Assembly: GCA_973895155.1 (NCBI GenBank)
Contig: OZ316891.1
Location: 25,482,001 to 25,546,000, forward strand
DNA: 64,000 nt
DNA from: Marsupella aquatica
Taxonomy: Eukaryota; Marchantiophyta
Direction of reading: 5' to 3'
The notes beneath the pieces were generated by a model, which was not told the origin of the DNA, searched no databases, and saw only the letters and a list, made by a program, of their open reading frames with translations. Of the stretch, positions 10,451-20,045 are shown one piece after another (position 1 is the first letter of the stretch; each line of letters opens with the position of its first letter). Both the position numbers and the translations under genes were made by a program.

Positions 10451-10896
10451 AGATTGCTTAAAAGCTTGGTCGATGGACCAACTCATTGCCAAGGATGGCA
10501 ACTTGTTGTCTTTCCACAACATCAGGCAAGCTGTGGGAGGGAACACATCTCCAACAAGTGGCAAGGAGGTATTCTATTGTGCGAGCAAACAGGAGTTTTG
10601 CTAGCAAGGACAGCAGGCTAGCGAGGCAAGTTTGTGCATAACTTCAGGGTAGTTAAGGCGCATTCCCAAGTAAGATTGTTGATATATATTGTGAAACAGT
10701 TACGGAAAATGAAAATGCAGATACTTAAATATTCACAAACTCAAAAATCGAGATCTTCACTACACTGAACTGAATGACAAGGCATCATCATTGTCAACAA
10801 AACCAGGTCAAAAAACCATTCACAATCCATCTTTAATAAAACTTTGGTATGACAAATATCTTCTGGAATGAGATTGCATCTGAAATTGACCATGAG
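10451..10896. other. Spacer, no gene seen
   Basis: The 3' flank of the DUF8039-like ORF and the minus-strand gene end converge here. A GCTAGCAAGGA...GGCTAGCGAGG pair near 10,600-10,625 resembles half-sites of the GCTAGCGA palindrome, in direct rather than inverted orientation. Confidence 0.4.
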
Positions 10897-11232
10897 TCAT
10901 TGAGAATCCTCTGATTCCAAATCATCTGAGGAATTACTAGGATCGCTACTGGACTCCCTATCAGTCTCCTTAGCCGAACTGTCAACATACTGTGCTACAG
11001 TCCCAGCCTCATCATCTATGAACTGAGGGCAGTAAAGGGCTTTCCGAACACCCCTAACTGACCGCAGACCTTTCCCCTCCCAAGTCAAAACGACGGGCGC
11101 TTCATCAACCTCCTTTGCAGTCTTTTCAGCATAGCATGGAAGCGCAAATCCCTTCTCAGGGGTCACAAGAAAATGATCCTCGATTTCTTTCCAAAGACGG
11201 AATCTCTCCTCCGAAAACCAATCCGAACGCCT
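10897..11232 (-). CDS. Possible terminal exon of the ParB/methyltransferase-like gene
   Basis: The open frame runs from about 11,232 (RRSDWFSEERFRLWKEIEDHF...) to a stop at 10,897. It ends in an acidic Ser/Asp/Glu tail (SSSDPSNSSDDLESEDSQ). It follows the methyltransferase-like exon on the same strand, whose own frame stops at 11,338, so it could be an alternative last exon or a separate small gene. No domain is recognised. The acidic tail is similar in style to that of the preceding exon. Confidence 0.3.
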   Translation of the reverse strand, partial: RRSDWFSEERFRLWKEIEDHFLVTPEKGFALPCYAEKTAKEVDEAPVVLTWEGKGLRSVRGVRKALYCPQFIDDEAGTVAQYVDSSAKETDRESSSDPSNSSDDLESEDSQ

Positions 11233-11337
11233 ATCATTGAAGAAATCACCAGAATCGGATCAATACTACACATCCAAAAATTCTATAAACAAAAGAAAAA
11301 CACCAAATAGAGAGTTCTACATCAAAGGCCAAGTGCT

Positions 11338-11844
11338 TTACTCCAAGTCGAATTCATCCTTCTCGTCTGAAGGTCCTCCTTGATCATCTCCTGGGATGGT
11401 GAACTCATCATCCGACCCTTCATCATTGGGATCATCATTTTTCGGGTCTGCGGCCCCTTTCAACTTTTGGGCATGTCTATCCAACACATTTGCCAAAGTT
11501 CTTTGCGCACACAGATGAAGAATGTCTCGATCTTCAACACCAACAACAAATCTCCCAGCGTATTCCCCAGCGGCAAAAGCACTTCCATCTCCAATAGTCC
11601 AGTCAATGACAATGTCCTTTGGCAAAGAAAGGATCTCCATTACGGCTTGCAAGAACCCAATTGACAATCTATTGGAACCTGCAAAAGCCGCCCTGGGACT
11701 GGGATCAGTTTTTGGGTAGCAAACACTCAACATCGATTTATGGCGGGCATCCTCCGAGGAAGTCATTGGAACATATCCTGTATGTTTCGGGACTTTTGCC
11801 GAGAATTCCACCTTGCAGAAGACATCCATAATGAGAGTAACCAC
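11338..11844 (-). CDS. Exon with N4/N6 DNA methyltransferase motif I-like segment
   Basis: The exon begins after an acceptor (TTCAATTCAG) with VVTLIMDVFCKVEFSAKVPKH and ends at a stop after an acidic tail (...SDEKDEFDLE). The central segment LPKDIVIDWTIGDGSAFAAG, then EYAGRFVVGVEDRDILHLCA, matches the layout of motif I of N4-cytosine/N6-adenine DNA methyltransferases (VLDPFxGSGTTxxAAxxxGRxxxGxE). In these enzymes that motif binds S-adenosylmethionine. The usual DPFxGSGT is changed to DWTIGDGS, so activity is doubtful. A DPPY-type catalytic motif is not evident in the exons seen. The intron to the upstream exon is 11,845-11,937. Confidence 0.45.
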   Translation of the reverse strand: MVTLIMDVFCKVEFSAKVPKHTGYVPMTSSEDARHKSMLSVCYPKTDPSPRAAFAGSNRLSIGFLQAVMEILSLPKDIVIDWTIGDGSAFAAGEYAGRFVVGVEDRDILHLCAQRTLANVLDRHAQKLKGAADPKNDDPNDEGSDDEFTIPGDDQGGPSDEKDEFDLE

Positions 11845-11885
11845 CTGAATTGAAAACAATAATATGTAAGAAATGGGCACTTTTG

Positions 11886-11903
11886 GTTAGCGAGTTCTCT
11901 AGC
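11886..11903. repeat. GCTAGCGA-type palindrome (diverged)
   Basis: GTTAGCGAGTTCTCTAGC, flanked by TTTTG and AAAAA, matches the dispersed 18-bp palindrome family. It lies inside the 11,845-11,937 intron. Confidence 0.5.
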
Positions 11904-11937
11904 AAAAATTGCACAAAAATTATGCAGGATATCTTAC

Positions 11938-12300
11938 CTCGATGTCCATATCTGCCTGATACAAAGGAGATGAAAGCAAAACTGAATACTGCCGGACATG
12001 TTTAAATTTGTTCTTCTGCTCGACGGCAGAATTTTTTTGCCTCATATGGTTATAGTCAGAGCTGTGAAGAACTGTGACATAACTGTCATCGGCGAACATC
12101 GGACGCATGACTCCAAAGAACTAATATGGTAATTTCTCACTCCAAACATTCCACTTCGGGACCTCCTGGTCTATGACGCTTGTTCGATGACCCGTGGGAA
12201 GGAATATGAAACCCAAGTGAGCATCAATTCCAGCGTAATGTTTTCCGTTGATCATCACGGCGTTTGGGTGTTCGATCGATTTGCTCATTCCAGACACCAT
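11938..12300 (-). pseudogene. Middle exon of the methyltransferase-like gene, with frameshift and stop
   Basis: Reading down from about 12,300, the frame MVSGMSKSIEHPNAVMINGK... continues to SEKLPY, meets a TAG at 12,121-12,123, and continues in frame as FFGVMRPMFADDSYVTVLHSS... to a donor (GAG|GTAAGAT) at 11,938. The upstream exon ends in a different frame (...MGDADQWCLE, stop at 12,285), so a one-base frameshift near 12,300 is needed to join them. GIDAHLGFIFLPTG and DDSYVTVLHSSDYNHM look like the target-recognition half of a DNA methyltransferase-like fold. This is weak evidence. The breaks make the locus a pseudogene. Confidence 0.4.
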
Positions 12301-12619
12301 TGATCCGCATCGCCCATCCAGGTAGGTCTTACTTTCCTCTGGCTAATTGAGTTTGCAATTTCCATGAGATTGCTCTTCGCCAAGAAATGCCTCTCACCAT
12401 CCTTCTTAAGACCACACATTCGTGCTACTCCTTGCGCGACGCATGCTTCCTCCTCATCCGAGTCGGAGAGAATTTGGACATTGCGCTTCCTCTTTAAACG
12501 CTTGATTGAACCCAGGTCCATAGCAGATTTTGTTGTGACCTCAACATCAGGAGACTTGGGTTCTTCTCCATCATCCGCCCCACTCTTCAAACTGCCAGAG
12601 GCTGCAACCTTTCTCTTCT
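12285..12619 (-). CDS. Basic linker exon with nuclear-localisation-like motif
   Basis: It starts at an acceptor (TTTTTCAG) and joins the upstream exon cleanly as GKQ|KKRKVAASGSLK. It then runs through an acidic/basic linker (DDGEEPKSPDVEVTT..., KRLKRKRNVQILSDSDEEE) to WMGDADQW, where the frame breaks. KKRKV at the splice junction and KRLKRKR are classic nuclear-import-type clusters. The exon links the large central exon to the methyltransferase-like part. The intron is 12,620-12,704. Confidence 0.45.
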
Positions 12620-12704
12620 CTGAAAAACATGTTAATGTCAGACAGGTGACTGAGACAAAATTACTCCGAATGAGGTATGAAAAAAAGAGGAGAAAAAGAC
12701 TTAC

Positions 12705-13625
12705 TTTGCTTCCCAGACAAGACTGATCCATCTTTGGACGTGTCCTTCATTGGCACCTTCCAAGGTCTCCTCGATCTACTCCGATCGACAATGGCAGCTA
12801 CACCAAGAACAACTTTCTCCATTGCCTCACATCCGCCAACCTCGGCTTCTGCAGGAGCTAATTTGGACTCTGTAATGTATGACTCTGGTATCAAGCCTCG
12901 ATTTATCATATGAAATGTTGCCTTCTCTGCTGTGTCAAATGTCACTGCCCATTTGTCTGATTCTAAATACCATGGATAGTGAAGGACTTCCCACTCACTC
13001 ATCTTCCTTGGAGCCTCCACTCCCTCACATGGGTACATCGAGTACTCTCCATATTTAACGGAGGTTGGATCCTCTTTCACTCTTGCTATCCAAGGCGAGA
13101 AGCAAGCAGGATAGGACCACCAATATGTTTTGTCAGCAACTTCTCTATCCACAAAAAAACGATATGTATATCTCTTCGCCCTCCTCCGAAAAAGTGAGAT
13201 GTCAATCTTCTCACCCGACTTTGGTGGCCAAATCTGTTTGAAAAAACGAGATTTCACTCTCGTTTGGAAATCTTCAAAGTCCTCCTCTATGTCAAGGATC
13301 AGCGATGGCTTTGTCTTCTCAGACGAAGTAAGGATCCTTGCATCTGGAACAGTTGGGATCATCTCTGAAATAATCTCAGACATGAGCGAAGAACAAATTG
13401 ACTCAACCTGCTCCCATACAGCCCATCGGTGAAGCCAAAGTTTTGTTTCGCTGTCCGAGAATTGACCAGGGTGGAAGTACTTCTTGCAAAGCTCAGGTCT
13501 GCATTGTGCCTCGAGGAGTACACATCTGAGCTCCGGAGTCAACGACGAGACACCCGTAAATAGCCTCGCATGATTGAGACCACATGACACATTACCCCTT
13601 CCTTTATTGTCTGTTCGTTGGGCCT
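12705..13625 (-). pseudogene. Central exon of the ParB/methyltransferase-like gene, 3' half
   Basis: About 300 residues are open from the 3' side of the mobile-element insertion (13,625) to a GTAAGT donor at 12,704. The first codons after the target-site duplication (GGCCT, 13,621-13,625) continue the frame of the exon half at 18,307-18,751: KHERKEA | QRTDNKGRG. No known domain is recognised. Tryptophan-rich segments (HRWAVWEQVESIC, TYWWSYPACFSPWIARV, WEVLHYPWYLESDKWAV) suggest a folded domain. Split by a 4.7-kb element, the exon cannot now be expressed intact. Confidence 0.6.
13621..13625. repeat. Target-site duplication GGCCT, left copy
   Basis: GGCCT directly precedes the TGTGATGC terminus of the mobile element. 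The same five bases follow its other end at 18,307-18,311. Confidence 0.85.
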
Positions 13626-13967
13626 TGTGATGCCTAGCCAGGAATCACTAGGCTAGTTTAAAGTGGAAAAGGGTAGAGTACCCTAGAAACACATTAGTAT
13701 AGTTACAAAAATAAGGAAAATATAAACAATTAAGGGTGACTATGGAACCCGAGCCGAGGCCGGAGGTGAGGACACCAGGGGAGAGAACACGATTAGGGTT
13801 AGGGCACGCTAAGTGCCGGCGGCTAGGGGTCACGACCGAAAGACAGACGCTGAGGAGAAGAGGGGTAAGGACCGCTCGCGAGGAGTTGTGGCTGATTTTA
13901 CAGGCACGAACTGGGCAGACGACTACGTGAGGCCAACTACTGTCAACTGCTTAGGCAGGTACTCAGG

Positions 13968-16900
13968 GTGGGAGCAGATACCAACTATCAACTTGAGAAG
14001 GGTATGAGCAACGTCAATCAAGCAACACATTTTGGGGGATGCCTGTTCGAACGGGCAACTGGGTACATTGGGACTTACGAGGACGAAGAATCGGAGAGAG
14101 CAGCTCGAGAATGGCAGGAGCTTGCTCGATTGTGGGAGCTGCAGAAAGCTACCTTATTAGGAGGAGAACTCATCAAGGCCGAATTCTTGTGGACTCCTAC
14201 CGGTAACGAGCTAGACGACCTGCTATTTTGCGAAGACAGAGTCGTCGGCATCCGCAAAGCCATCAAACGCTGCAACGACATACACTGGGAGTTGAAGGGT
14301 AGCACAGAGGGGTGGACAAAGGCAACCGTGCTAGGAGAGACATCCACGGCAGCCAAGATGAAGAGAAAGGGAAACAACAACGAAGGGGCCACCCCGGCAA
14401 AAAGAATGAGGTCGGCGGCACCAAAGAAGCCAGCCGAACAGCAGAACAGGAGGCAGAGCAAAGCCGAGGAGGAGGAGGTCGACCCCATCAACGCCGTTCC
14501 AACGAGAGATGACACCTGGAAAGGCTGGGCGGCGATCCTCCCCGAGGAGGTCCAATTACACTTTGCAAGGGAGGAGGATGCATGCTTTACAGCTATGCAG
14601 ACTCGGAAATATCAGGGCTTCATGGCCGGATCCGGCTTGGAGGCCTTCGTAAGGTTACCGTGGCTGAAGCCGGAGGTACCGAATTCAGACTTCCTTGAAT
14701 TCGTGGGATCATGGGAGTCCGAGACCAATTCCACACGGGTGTATGGGAAGGATTTCTATCTCACTCCCCAGGTGATTGCCGAAGTGTTTGGCTTGCCAAT
14801 GGGCAATAAGACCAAGGTAGATACCAGGAAGACCTTGCCAGACACGGAGTTTAGGTTGTTTCCAGGGCCTTCAACAAAGAATGGCTTCTTTCGTAACACC
14901 TGCACCAACCCGCATATAGGTGAGATGATCAATTTCTTGCGGGTGACCATGCATTGCAACTGGCCAAGACCAGAGATCGGCAAGGCACAGGTCTATCTGG
15001 CAGAGAGGCCAGACCCCAGCCGGGACTACAACGGTTACCTCCTCACTCAACTAAAGAAGATCTTGAAGGAGGAACAGCTGGTGATCGGCAAGGGAAGCGT
15101 GTCCCGGCTTGGCTATCACATGCCGCTATTGTGTCGGTATGCCCGAAGTAAGACCTTTGCCCTGGTACTTCCCCTACAGGCAAGGGCACCCGAGGAGGTT
15201 CCGGAACAGAGGCCGGCAATGGAGAAACCCAACCCGCCCGACAGTCCTACAATCGAGCAGGTGTTTAGGCCAAGGACGGAGGACTTGCCGATGCAGCAAC
15301 CAGGCATGCAGAACCTGCTGAAATTGCTGGAGAGAGAAAAGAGAACAGCAACGACAACGGCAACGGCAACAATACAGGACACTGCTCCAGAGGTTGGCCT
15401 AAACCGGCTTACAAAGGAAAACCCCTTTACTAGAGTCAAGGAGAGAAGGAGGCCGGAACACGAGCCGGGAGTCCGGATGTATGTAGGAGCCTCTAGTCCC
15501 AAAGCCGAGGGGAAGCAGGCCGTAGCTCCCGGCCACGACAAGGAGAAGAAGAGATCAACACGGGAGCCGGAGGAGGAACCAAGACCGATAAGAGGTAAAG
15601 CCATGTTCACAACAAAACCAGGAGAACGGCGGGAGACGCCGGTAGTCCAAGCCGAGGAGGAGGTGGTGGATTACAGCAATGATGACTCTGGCTATGGGTC
15701 GGATCATCATGTTCTAGGAGTAAGGACTTGTGGTCGCTTCATCCCCACGCTCCCAAGAGTAGTCCGAGGGGACCCCAACCAGCAGAGTAGCCCCAAGTCT
15801 CCCCCACCAGAGATTGCTCCCCCGAGCTTTGACGGCATAAAGCAGACGGCATAGGAATTTCAAGAGCGACTTAGGGAGGATGACGAAGCAGCCCTGGCTA
15901 GGGAGAAGGATTTACCAGGAGGAGATTGGCCGGAGGACATCAGGCGGCTTGCCAAAAAAAGAAGCAACCCTCCTGCCACCATAGAAGAAATACGCAAGAC
16001 GGCTTGGGAGCAGAGGCCGCGATGGATAATGCCGATGACTTCTACTTCCTCCACCTATGCTAAAGATAGAGCCATGGAGTACGGGGAGATGTGTGGGGAA
16101 TTGGCGCTCAGCATCTTTGGGGAGGAGTTGGAGCAGGGACCCTTTTTCCAGAGGGAGATGTTGGAGAAACGCCAATTAGAAGAAGCGATGGCCTTGGAAA
16201 GAAGCAAGAAGGACGAGGTCATCCGTCGGCTTAGGGCAAGGGAAGCCAAAATCAAAGACCTAAGGGCGGCCAAGAAAGCCCAAGATGAGTTGCGGATTAA
16301 GCTGCATGAGCTAAATATCATGCAGGGCCAGTTAGATACCGCACAATCAGATAACCGGATAATCGAGAATAAACTGACGCGGACCCAAGGAGAGTTGGCC
16401 GATGCGATCAAAGAGCGGGAGAAGTGGAAGCGAGAACTGAGGGATGCAGAGGAGGCCCACATAACAGCCAACAATCGGGCCATGGCAGAGACCCAGAGAA
16501 GGGAAAGGGCGTTGAAGGGGGAGCTCGAGGATATCCGTGGAGCCCTTGAGCAGAAGGAGGCCGAGTTAGGGAAATCCTATCAAGGGATTATTGCGCTGCA
16601 GCAGGAGCTTGCGTCCCTGACGGCCAGCTTCAAGGCCGACCTACGGGAGAAAGACGACCAGCTCGACCAGACTTATGCCCAGATGAATAAGATGGAGTCT
16701 GTGGTCGTAACGGAGCTTGACAAAGAACTAAGAGCAACCCAAGAGGAGAGGGCTACCTTGAAAAAGGAATTGAAGGAAGCCCACAGGGAGCTGGAGGAAT
16801 CCCAGAAAGAACTGGAGGAGGCACGCAAGGACCTGAACGAGGTGCAGGAGGAGTTGGAGGAAAGCACACGGAGGCTGGAGAACTTACAACGACGAGCCAA

Positions 16901-17414
16901 CAACCAAACAGAGCGGCTGAAGAAACAAGCCGCATTATTTAAGTGCTTGGCTTCATCAGGCCCAACTCCACTTAGGGCAACCAAGCTACCAGGAGTGGTA
17001 CTGGCTGAAGGACAAGCCGTGCCACTTGCACCAGTGCCGGAAGTAAGTGGGAAGGGGAAGGGACCAGCTGCCGAACCAGAGAAGAAGAAGAAGCGGAAAA
17101 CTTCTGGGTCAAGGAGTATTGCGGCTCCACAGGCCGAGGTGACCGAGGAGGTAAACCCAGCACCGACCCCAGGCAGGGTCACGGCAGAGGATCCAACTAC
17201 CCTAGAAGAAGGGGATGCCGAAGCCGTGGCAAAGGCCGAAGCCGTAGCTGATGCCGAAACCGATGTCAAGGCTGAAGCCGGGGGTGGACCCAGTCAGGCC
17301 GATGAAGAGTTGACTCGGTCAAGGGCAGGTAATCTATCAGTAGACGGGCCAACGGCAGTGGCTGAGGAGGAAACGTTGGGGGCATCCACTGAGGAACAGA
17401 CACCGCTACCATGA
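13968..17414 (+). pseudogene. Element ORF: Athila-ORF1-like N half, coiled-coil C half; one TAG
   Basis: One frame of 1,149 codons runs from a GTG at 13,968 (frame open further upstream to about 13,896) to 17,414. It is broken only by a TAG at 15,852-15,854, where copy 2 has CAA. Residues about 180-390 hold a segment like the Athila ORF1/plant mobile domain: LEAFVRLPWLKPEV, RVYGKDFYLTPQVIAEVFGLP and IGEMINFLRVTMHCN. The middle is Pro/Glu-rich. After a WPEDIRRLA segment, residues about 710-980 form a long coiled coil (AKKAQDELRIKLHELN... to NLQRRANNQTERLKKQ). The tail is Ala/Glu-rich. The role may be a Gag-like structural or DNA-binding protein. No protease, RT, integrase or DDE motifs are seen. 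Confidence 0.7.
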
Positions 17415-18306
17415 CGGTGGTGGAGGGCCGCTCCTTTCAAGGAGGGCAGACGTGGAGGGAGGAGGCGTGAGTGGGCAGGGCGGGCTCAGATCTCTAAGTT
17501 TAGGATTAGGATCAGGTTCAGGAGGCGGCCCTGACACTTAGCTTAGTGGGATTGCGGTTCCACTGGTAAGAGCAACACTTGTACTTCTGCCTCGCTGTAC
17601 ATAGGTAGATTCAGTTAGGTAGATTAGGCTTATGCTGCAAAGAATTAGGCGGATCCACTATCAGGATAAATACTTGGGCAGCGGGGAGCTAAGGGCCTCT
17701 TCCTTAGCAAGTTTTTAGTTGCACCAGCCGGGCTGGGATCAAGTAGTAAGAGAAGCTCTCGGTTAGTCATACAGTGATCCTTGTATATATTCATGTTTCC
17801 TCATGCCTAAGAGCTGAATAGAGTTGGCCTCACGGCTTAGTTCGTAGAGCTTGTGTATGAGATGTACTGTTTGTATGGCAAGTGCATGGTATGACTCAGT
17901 CAGAAGGAGTCATTTTGCTATTTGTGTGTCGCATTAACTTGTGTGAAGAGTGCCCACATCAAAGGAAAGTAAGCAAGGGAGTGAGAGTTGGATGTGTCAA
18001 GCTGAGAGAGGTCTTAGCGGCTTAACCAAGCCTATTGGGGATCATTCCGGCGGCGGAATCCAAACATACCTAACCAGACGGAGGGGAAGACAAGGGAAGG
18101 CCTAGATTAGGCCGGCTACGTATCTCATGACCCAATGAAGGATCTGTCTAGTATATGTGTGTAAAATGTTAATAGTAGTAGAGGAGGAGGTTAGCAGCGT
18201 CCCATGCCGCTAAGCCACGAAAACGGCCTCTTCAAGCATGAAACCTGCGGGAATCGGCTTGCGCTGGGGGGTTTCTTGGGTTTAGGGAGCCATGGGGCGC
18301 ACCACA
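17415..18306 (+). other. 3' non-coding region of the 4.7-kb element
   Basis: About 890 bp follows the ORF and is conserved in copy 2 (47,557-48,469). It begins with purine-rich GGAGGGAGGAGGCGTGAGTG and ends at GCACCACA. No coding frame is visible. Conservation in both copies shows it is part of the mobile unit. Confidence 0.6.
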
Positions 18307-18311
18307 GGCCT
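18307..18311. repeat. Target-site duplication GGCCT, right copy
   Basis: It directly follows the ...CACCACA terminus and is identical to 13,621-13,625. Confidence 0.85.
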
Positions 18312-18751
18312 CCTTCCTCTCATGTTTGCAGTAGTTGTGCATCTCAACACACTTCTGGAAAAAGTCACCAAACTCAGGTTTCAAGAGAGGTCCAATCTTT
18401 GGCACCTTCACATTCCAATCTGCCAGTTGCTCCTTCATCATGTCTTTCACTGCCATGTCTTGCGCAGCTTTTGAAAGAGGTTCTCCTTGCGCTTCTTTCA
18501 ACTGAAACTTCTTCTTCAAATCTTCCGTCTGCGCTGCAATATTAGCAGCAGACAGAATGTACGTGCAGGCATCGAGTGTCATGTTCTTCGAATACCAAGC
18601 CGGTTTCCTGATATTTGCCATCTTTTGCTGGAAAAGTTTGTAGTTGTCTGCATCGATGATATCTTTGTATACAGAAAGGTCATTACTGAGCACCTTGTGG
18701 ACTCTCTCTACTTCAAGGACCCAAGAATTCTCAACGTGACATTGAGTCAAC
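18307..18751 (-). pseudogene. Central exon of the ParB/methyltransferase-like gene, 5' half
   Basis: The exon begins after a TTGTTCAG acceptor (intron 18,752-18,842) with LTQCHVENSWVLEVERVHKVL. It is open to the TSD at 18,307-18,311, where the 4.7-kb element is inserted. It is helical and charged (LKKKFQLKEAQGEPLSKAAQDM...). Skipping the element and one TSD copy, the frame continues into 13,625 without a stop. The splice phase with the preceding exon also fits (...HALN R|LTQC...). Confidence 0.6.
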
Positions 18752-18842
18752 CTGAACAAAAGAAACAGGTCAGTGAGATCGCTAACAAGAGGAAATGAAA
18801 GATTTTATATAGAGTTCACAGCTTGAAGGAAAAGAAACAAAC

Positions 18843-19470
18843 CTATTTAGCGCATGCATTGCCGACTCAATCTGCACGAATGAGTTCTTGTCACCCTTGA
18901 AAATTCGGCAAACAACTCGAGGATGATATTTGACATCATGGGGATTCTCGTCCGCAAGCTGCATCCATGAGTACAGACAATGATTTCCATCGAAAACACA
19001 GAACATTTTGTCTTTCAAAATTTTGAAAGCTTCGTGAGAATCACATTCCCTCTCGAATTCTTTATTCTGAAGAATCCACATGTCATCCCATGACTCCCAA
19101 ATCACATCCTCGCACATTTGGACAAGGCCATCTTCGCCGGTTATTTGGACGTAAAATTGAGGTGCATCTTCGATGTATCCCTGCGTCCGGAATTCATTCT
19201 TGAGTGTCTCAATCGCAGTCGAGTTTGTTTGCAAGGACCAAAGGATCTACATGTTTTGCATTCTGCAAAGGGGAATCCTTGGAGGAGCGAGCGGGAATCC
19301 AAATTCATCATTTCCAAAAGGGAAAAGATGGCGATTGATGACAACAAAATAGGGTTCCGAAGCTCCAGGTTGAAACGTTGGATTCACAACATCTACTTGG
19401 TTCACCATCTTGGGCCTCCTCGTTGTTTTCAATCCCGCCTGGAGCGCCTTCTTGTTCACTGTAGACCTTG
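18843..19470 (-). pseudogene. 5' exon with ParB-like DGNH motif; one TAG
   Basis: The frame reads MVNQVDVVNPTFQPGASEPY... and meets a TAG at 19,247-19,249. It continues in frame as ILWSLQTNSTAIETLKNEF...GYIEDAPQFYVQI... to a donor at 18,842. FCVFDGNHCLYSWMQLAD (near 18,970-19,020) resembles the ParB/sulfiredoxin-type motif xxDGxHRxxA, here with Cys in place of Arg after His. ParB-like domains act as DNA-binding CTPases or nucleases, often next to DNA methyltransferases in phages and mobile elements. The start is uncertain: a second frame (19,308-19,625) is also open across the same bases. The domain assignment is tentative. Confidence 0.45.
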
Positions 19471-19932
19471 TCTCCCTTCGGCTTGACTCGACTGACTTGA
19501 AAGATCCTATTGATGACAAGCTCTCGGGTGAAGACAATGGCTCCATCAGGGGGTCCGTGAAGTGATAAGGGTATGAACAGGTCAAGGTCGAGGGCGACAC
19601 GCTTTGCGAACATAAAGAAACCCAAGAATCAATCTTCCAATCAAAGACAAAATCGTACCCTCGTCTATTGCTTTCACCTGAATGCTGCGCCCGGTCGTGA
19701 AAAGAGATACAGATATTCTGTACGACTCTCCTCGCAATCATTTTTCAGACACCGTCAGGTATACATGTACTTCCGGAAATACGAACCACCGAACTCACGA
19801 TTGAAAGAAAAGTATCTAATGACAAAGAGACAGGTGTCCGGTATTGTACCGTACCGTTGACATATAGGTACCCGTTGACCAATTCCAACGGATATAAACG
19901 GTCAGAATGGTCTCTTATGAGAAACTATTTTT

Positions 19933-19950
19933 GCTAGTGACATTGCTAGC
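19933..19950. repeat. GCTAGCGA-type palindrome
   Basis: GCTAGTGACATTGCTAGC, flanked by TTTTT on the left and CAAAAA on the right, so the inverted symmetry extends beyond the 18-bp core. Confidence 0.65.
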
Positions 19951-20027
19951 CAAAAATTGACCACTAAATACATGAACTCATGAAGGGTGTTTTGTAAGGA
20001 TTTGAACAATTTTACTTGGTTCATTGA

Positions 20028-20045
20028 GCTAGCAAGATTGCTAGC
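20028..20045. repeat. GCTAGCGA-type palindrome
   Basis: GCTAGCAAGATTGCTAGC. The GCTAGC arms are perfect around a 6-bp centre. Confidence 0.65.

Larger units (their letters stand above)
13626..18306 (+). mobile_element. 4,681-bp TG...CA element without LTRs, copy 1
   Basis: Both termini are fixed by comparison with copy 2 (47,557-52,272) and by 5-bp TSDs (GGCCT here, GAGTG there). The left end is TGTGATGCCTAGCC and the right end is ...GCACCACA, giving an 8-bp imperfect inverted repeat, TGTG(A/G)TGC. The left end also contains the 20-bp imperfect palindrome TGATGCCTAGCCAGGAATCA. No sequence from the left end recurs at the right end, so no LTRs are visible. A purine-rich GGAGGGAGGAGG tract near 17,454 resembles a polypurine tract. 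The only long product is an Athila-ORF1/plant-mobile-domain-like plus coiled-coil protein. TG...CA ends and a 5-bp TSD suggest use of an LTR-retrotransposon integrase in trans. This is inferred. Confidence 0.85.

Noticed and set aside
13736-13930. Separate small ORF in front of the element ORF (MTMEPEPRPEVRTPGERTR...)
   Set aside because: It is open in both copies but in a different frame from the main ORF, and three frames are open in this GC-rich stretch. It may be a leader ORF, but I cannot support it as a gene.
14075-15610. Minus-strand ORFs inside the element ORF
   Set aside because: They are antisense shadows of the long plus-strand frame, which is conserved in copy 2.
13626-18306. LTRs of the 4.7-kb element
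   Set aside because: I looked for the left-end sequence near the right end and the right-end sequence near the left end, in both copies. Neither is present.
18487-18798. Plus-strand ORF containing FVVVCIDDIFVY, like a gypsy RT YIDD motif
   Set aside because: The minus strand here is an exon with proper splice phase, and its frame continues exactly across the mobile-element insertion. No other RT blocks flank the motif. I regard it as a chance antisense match.
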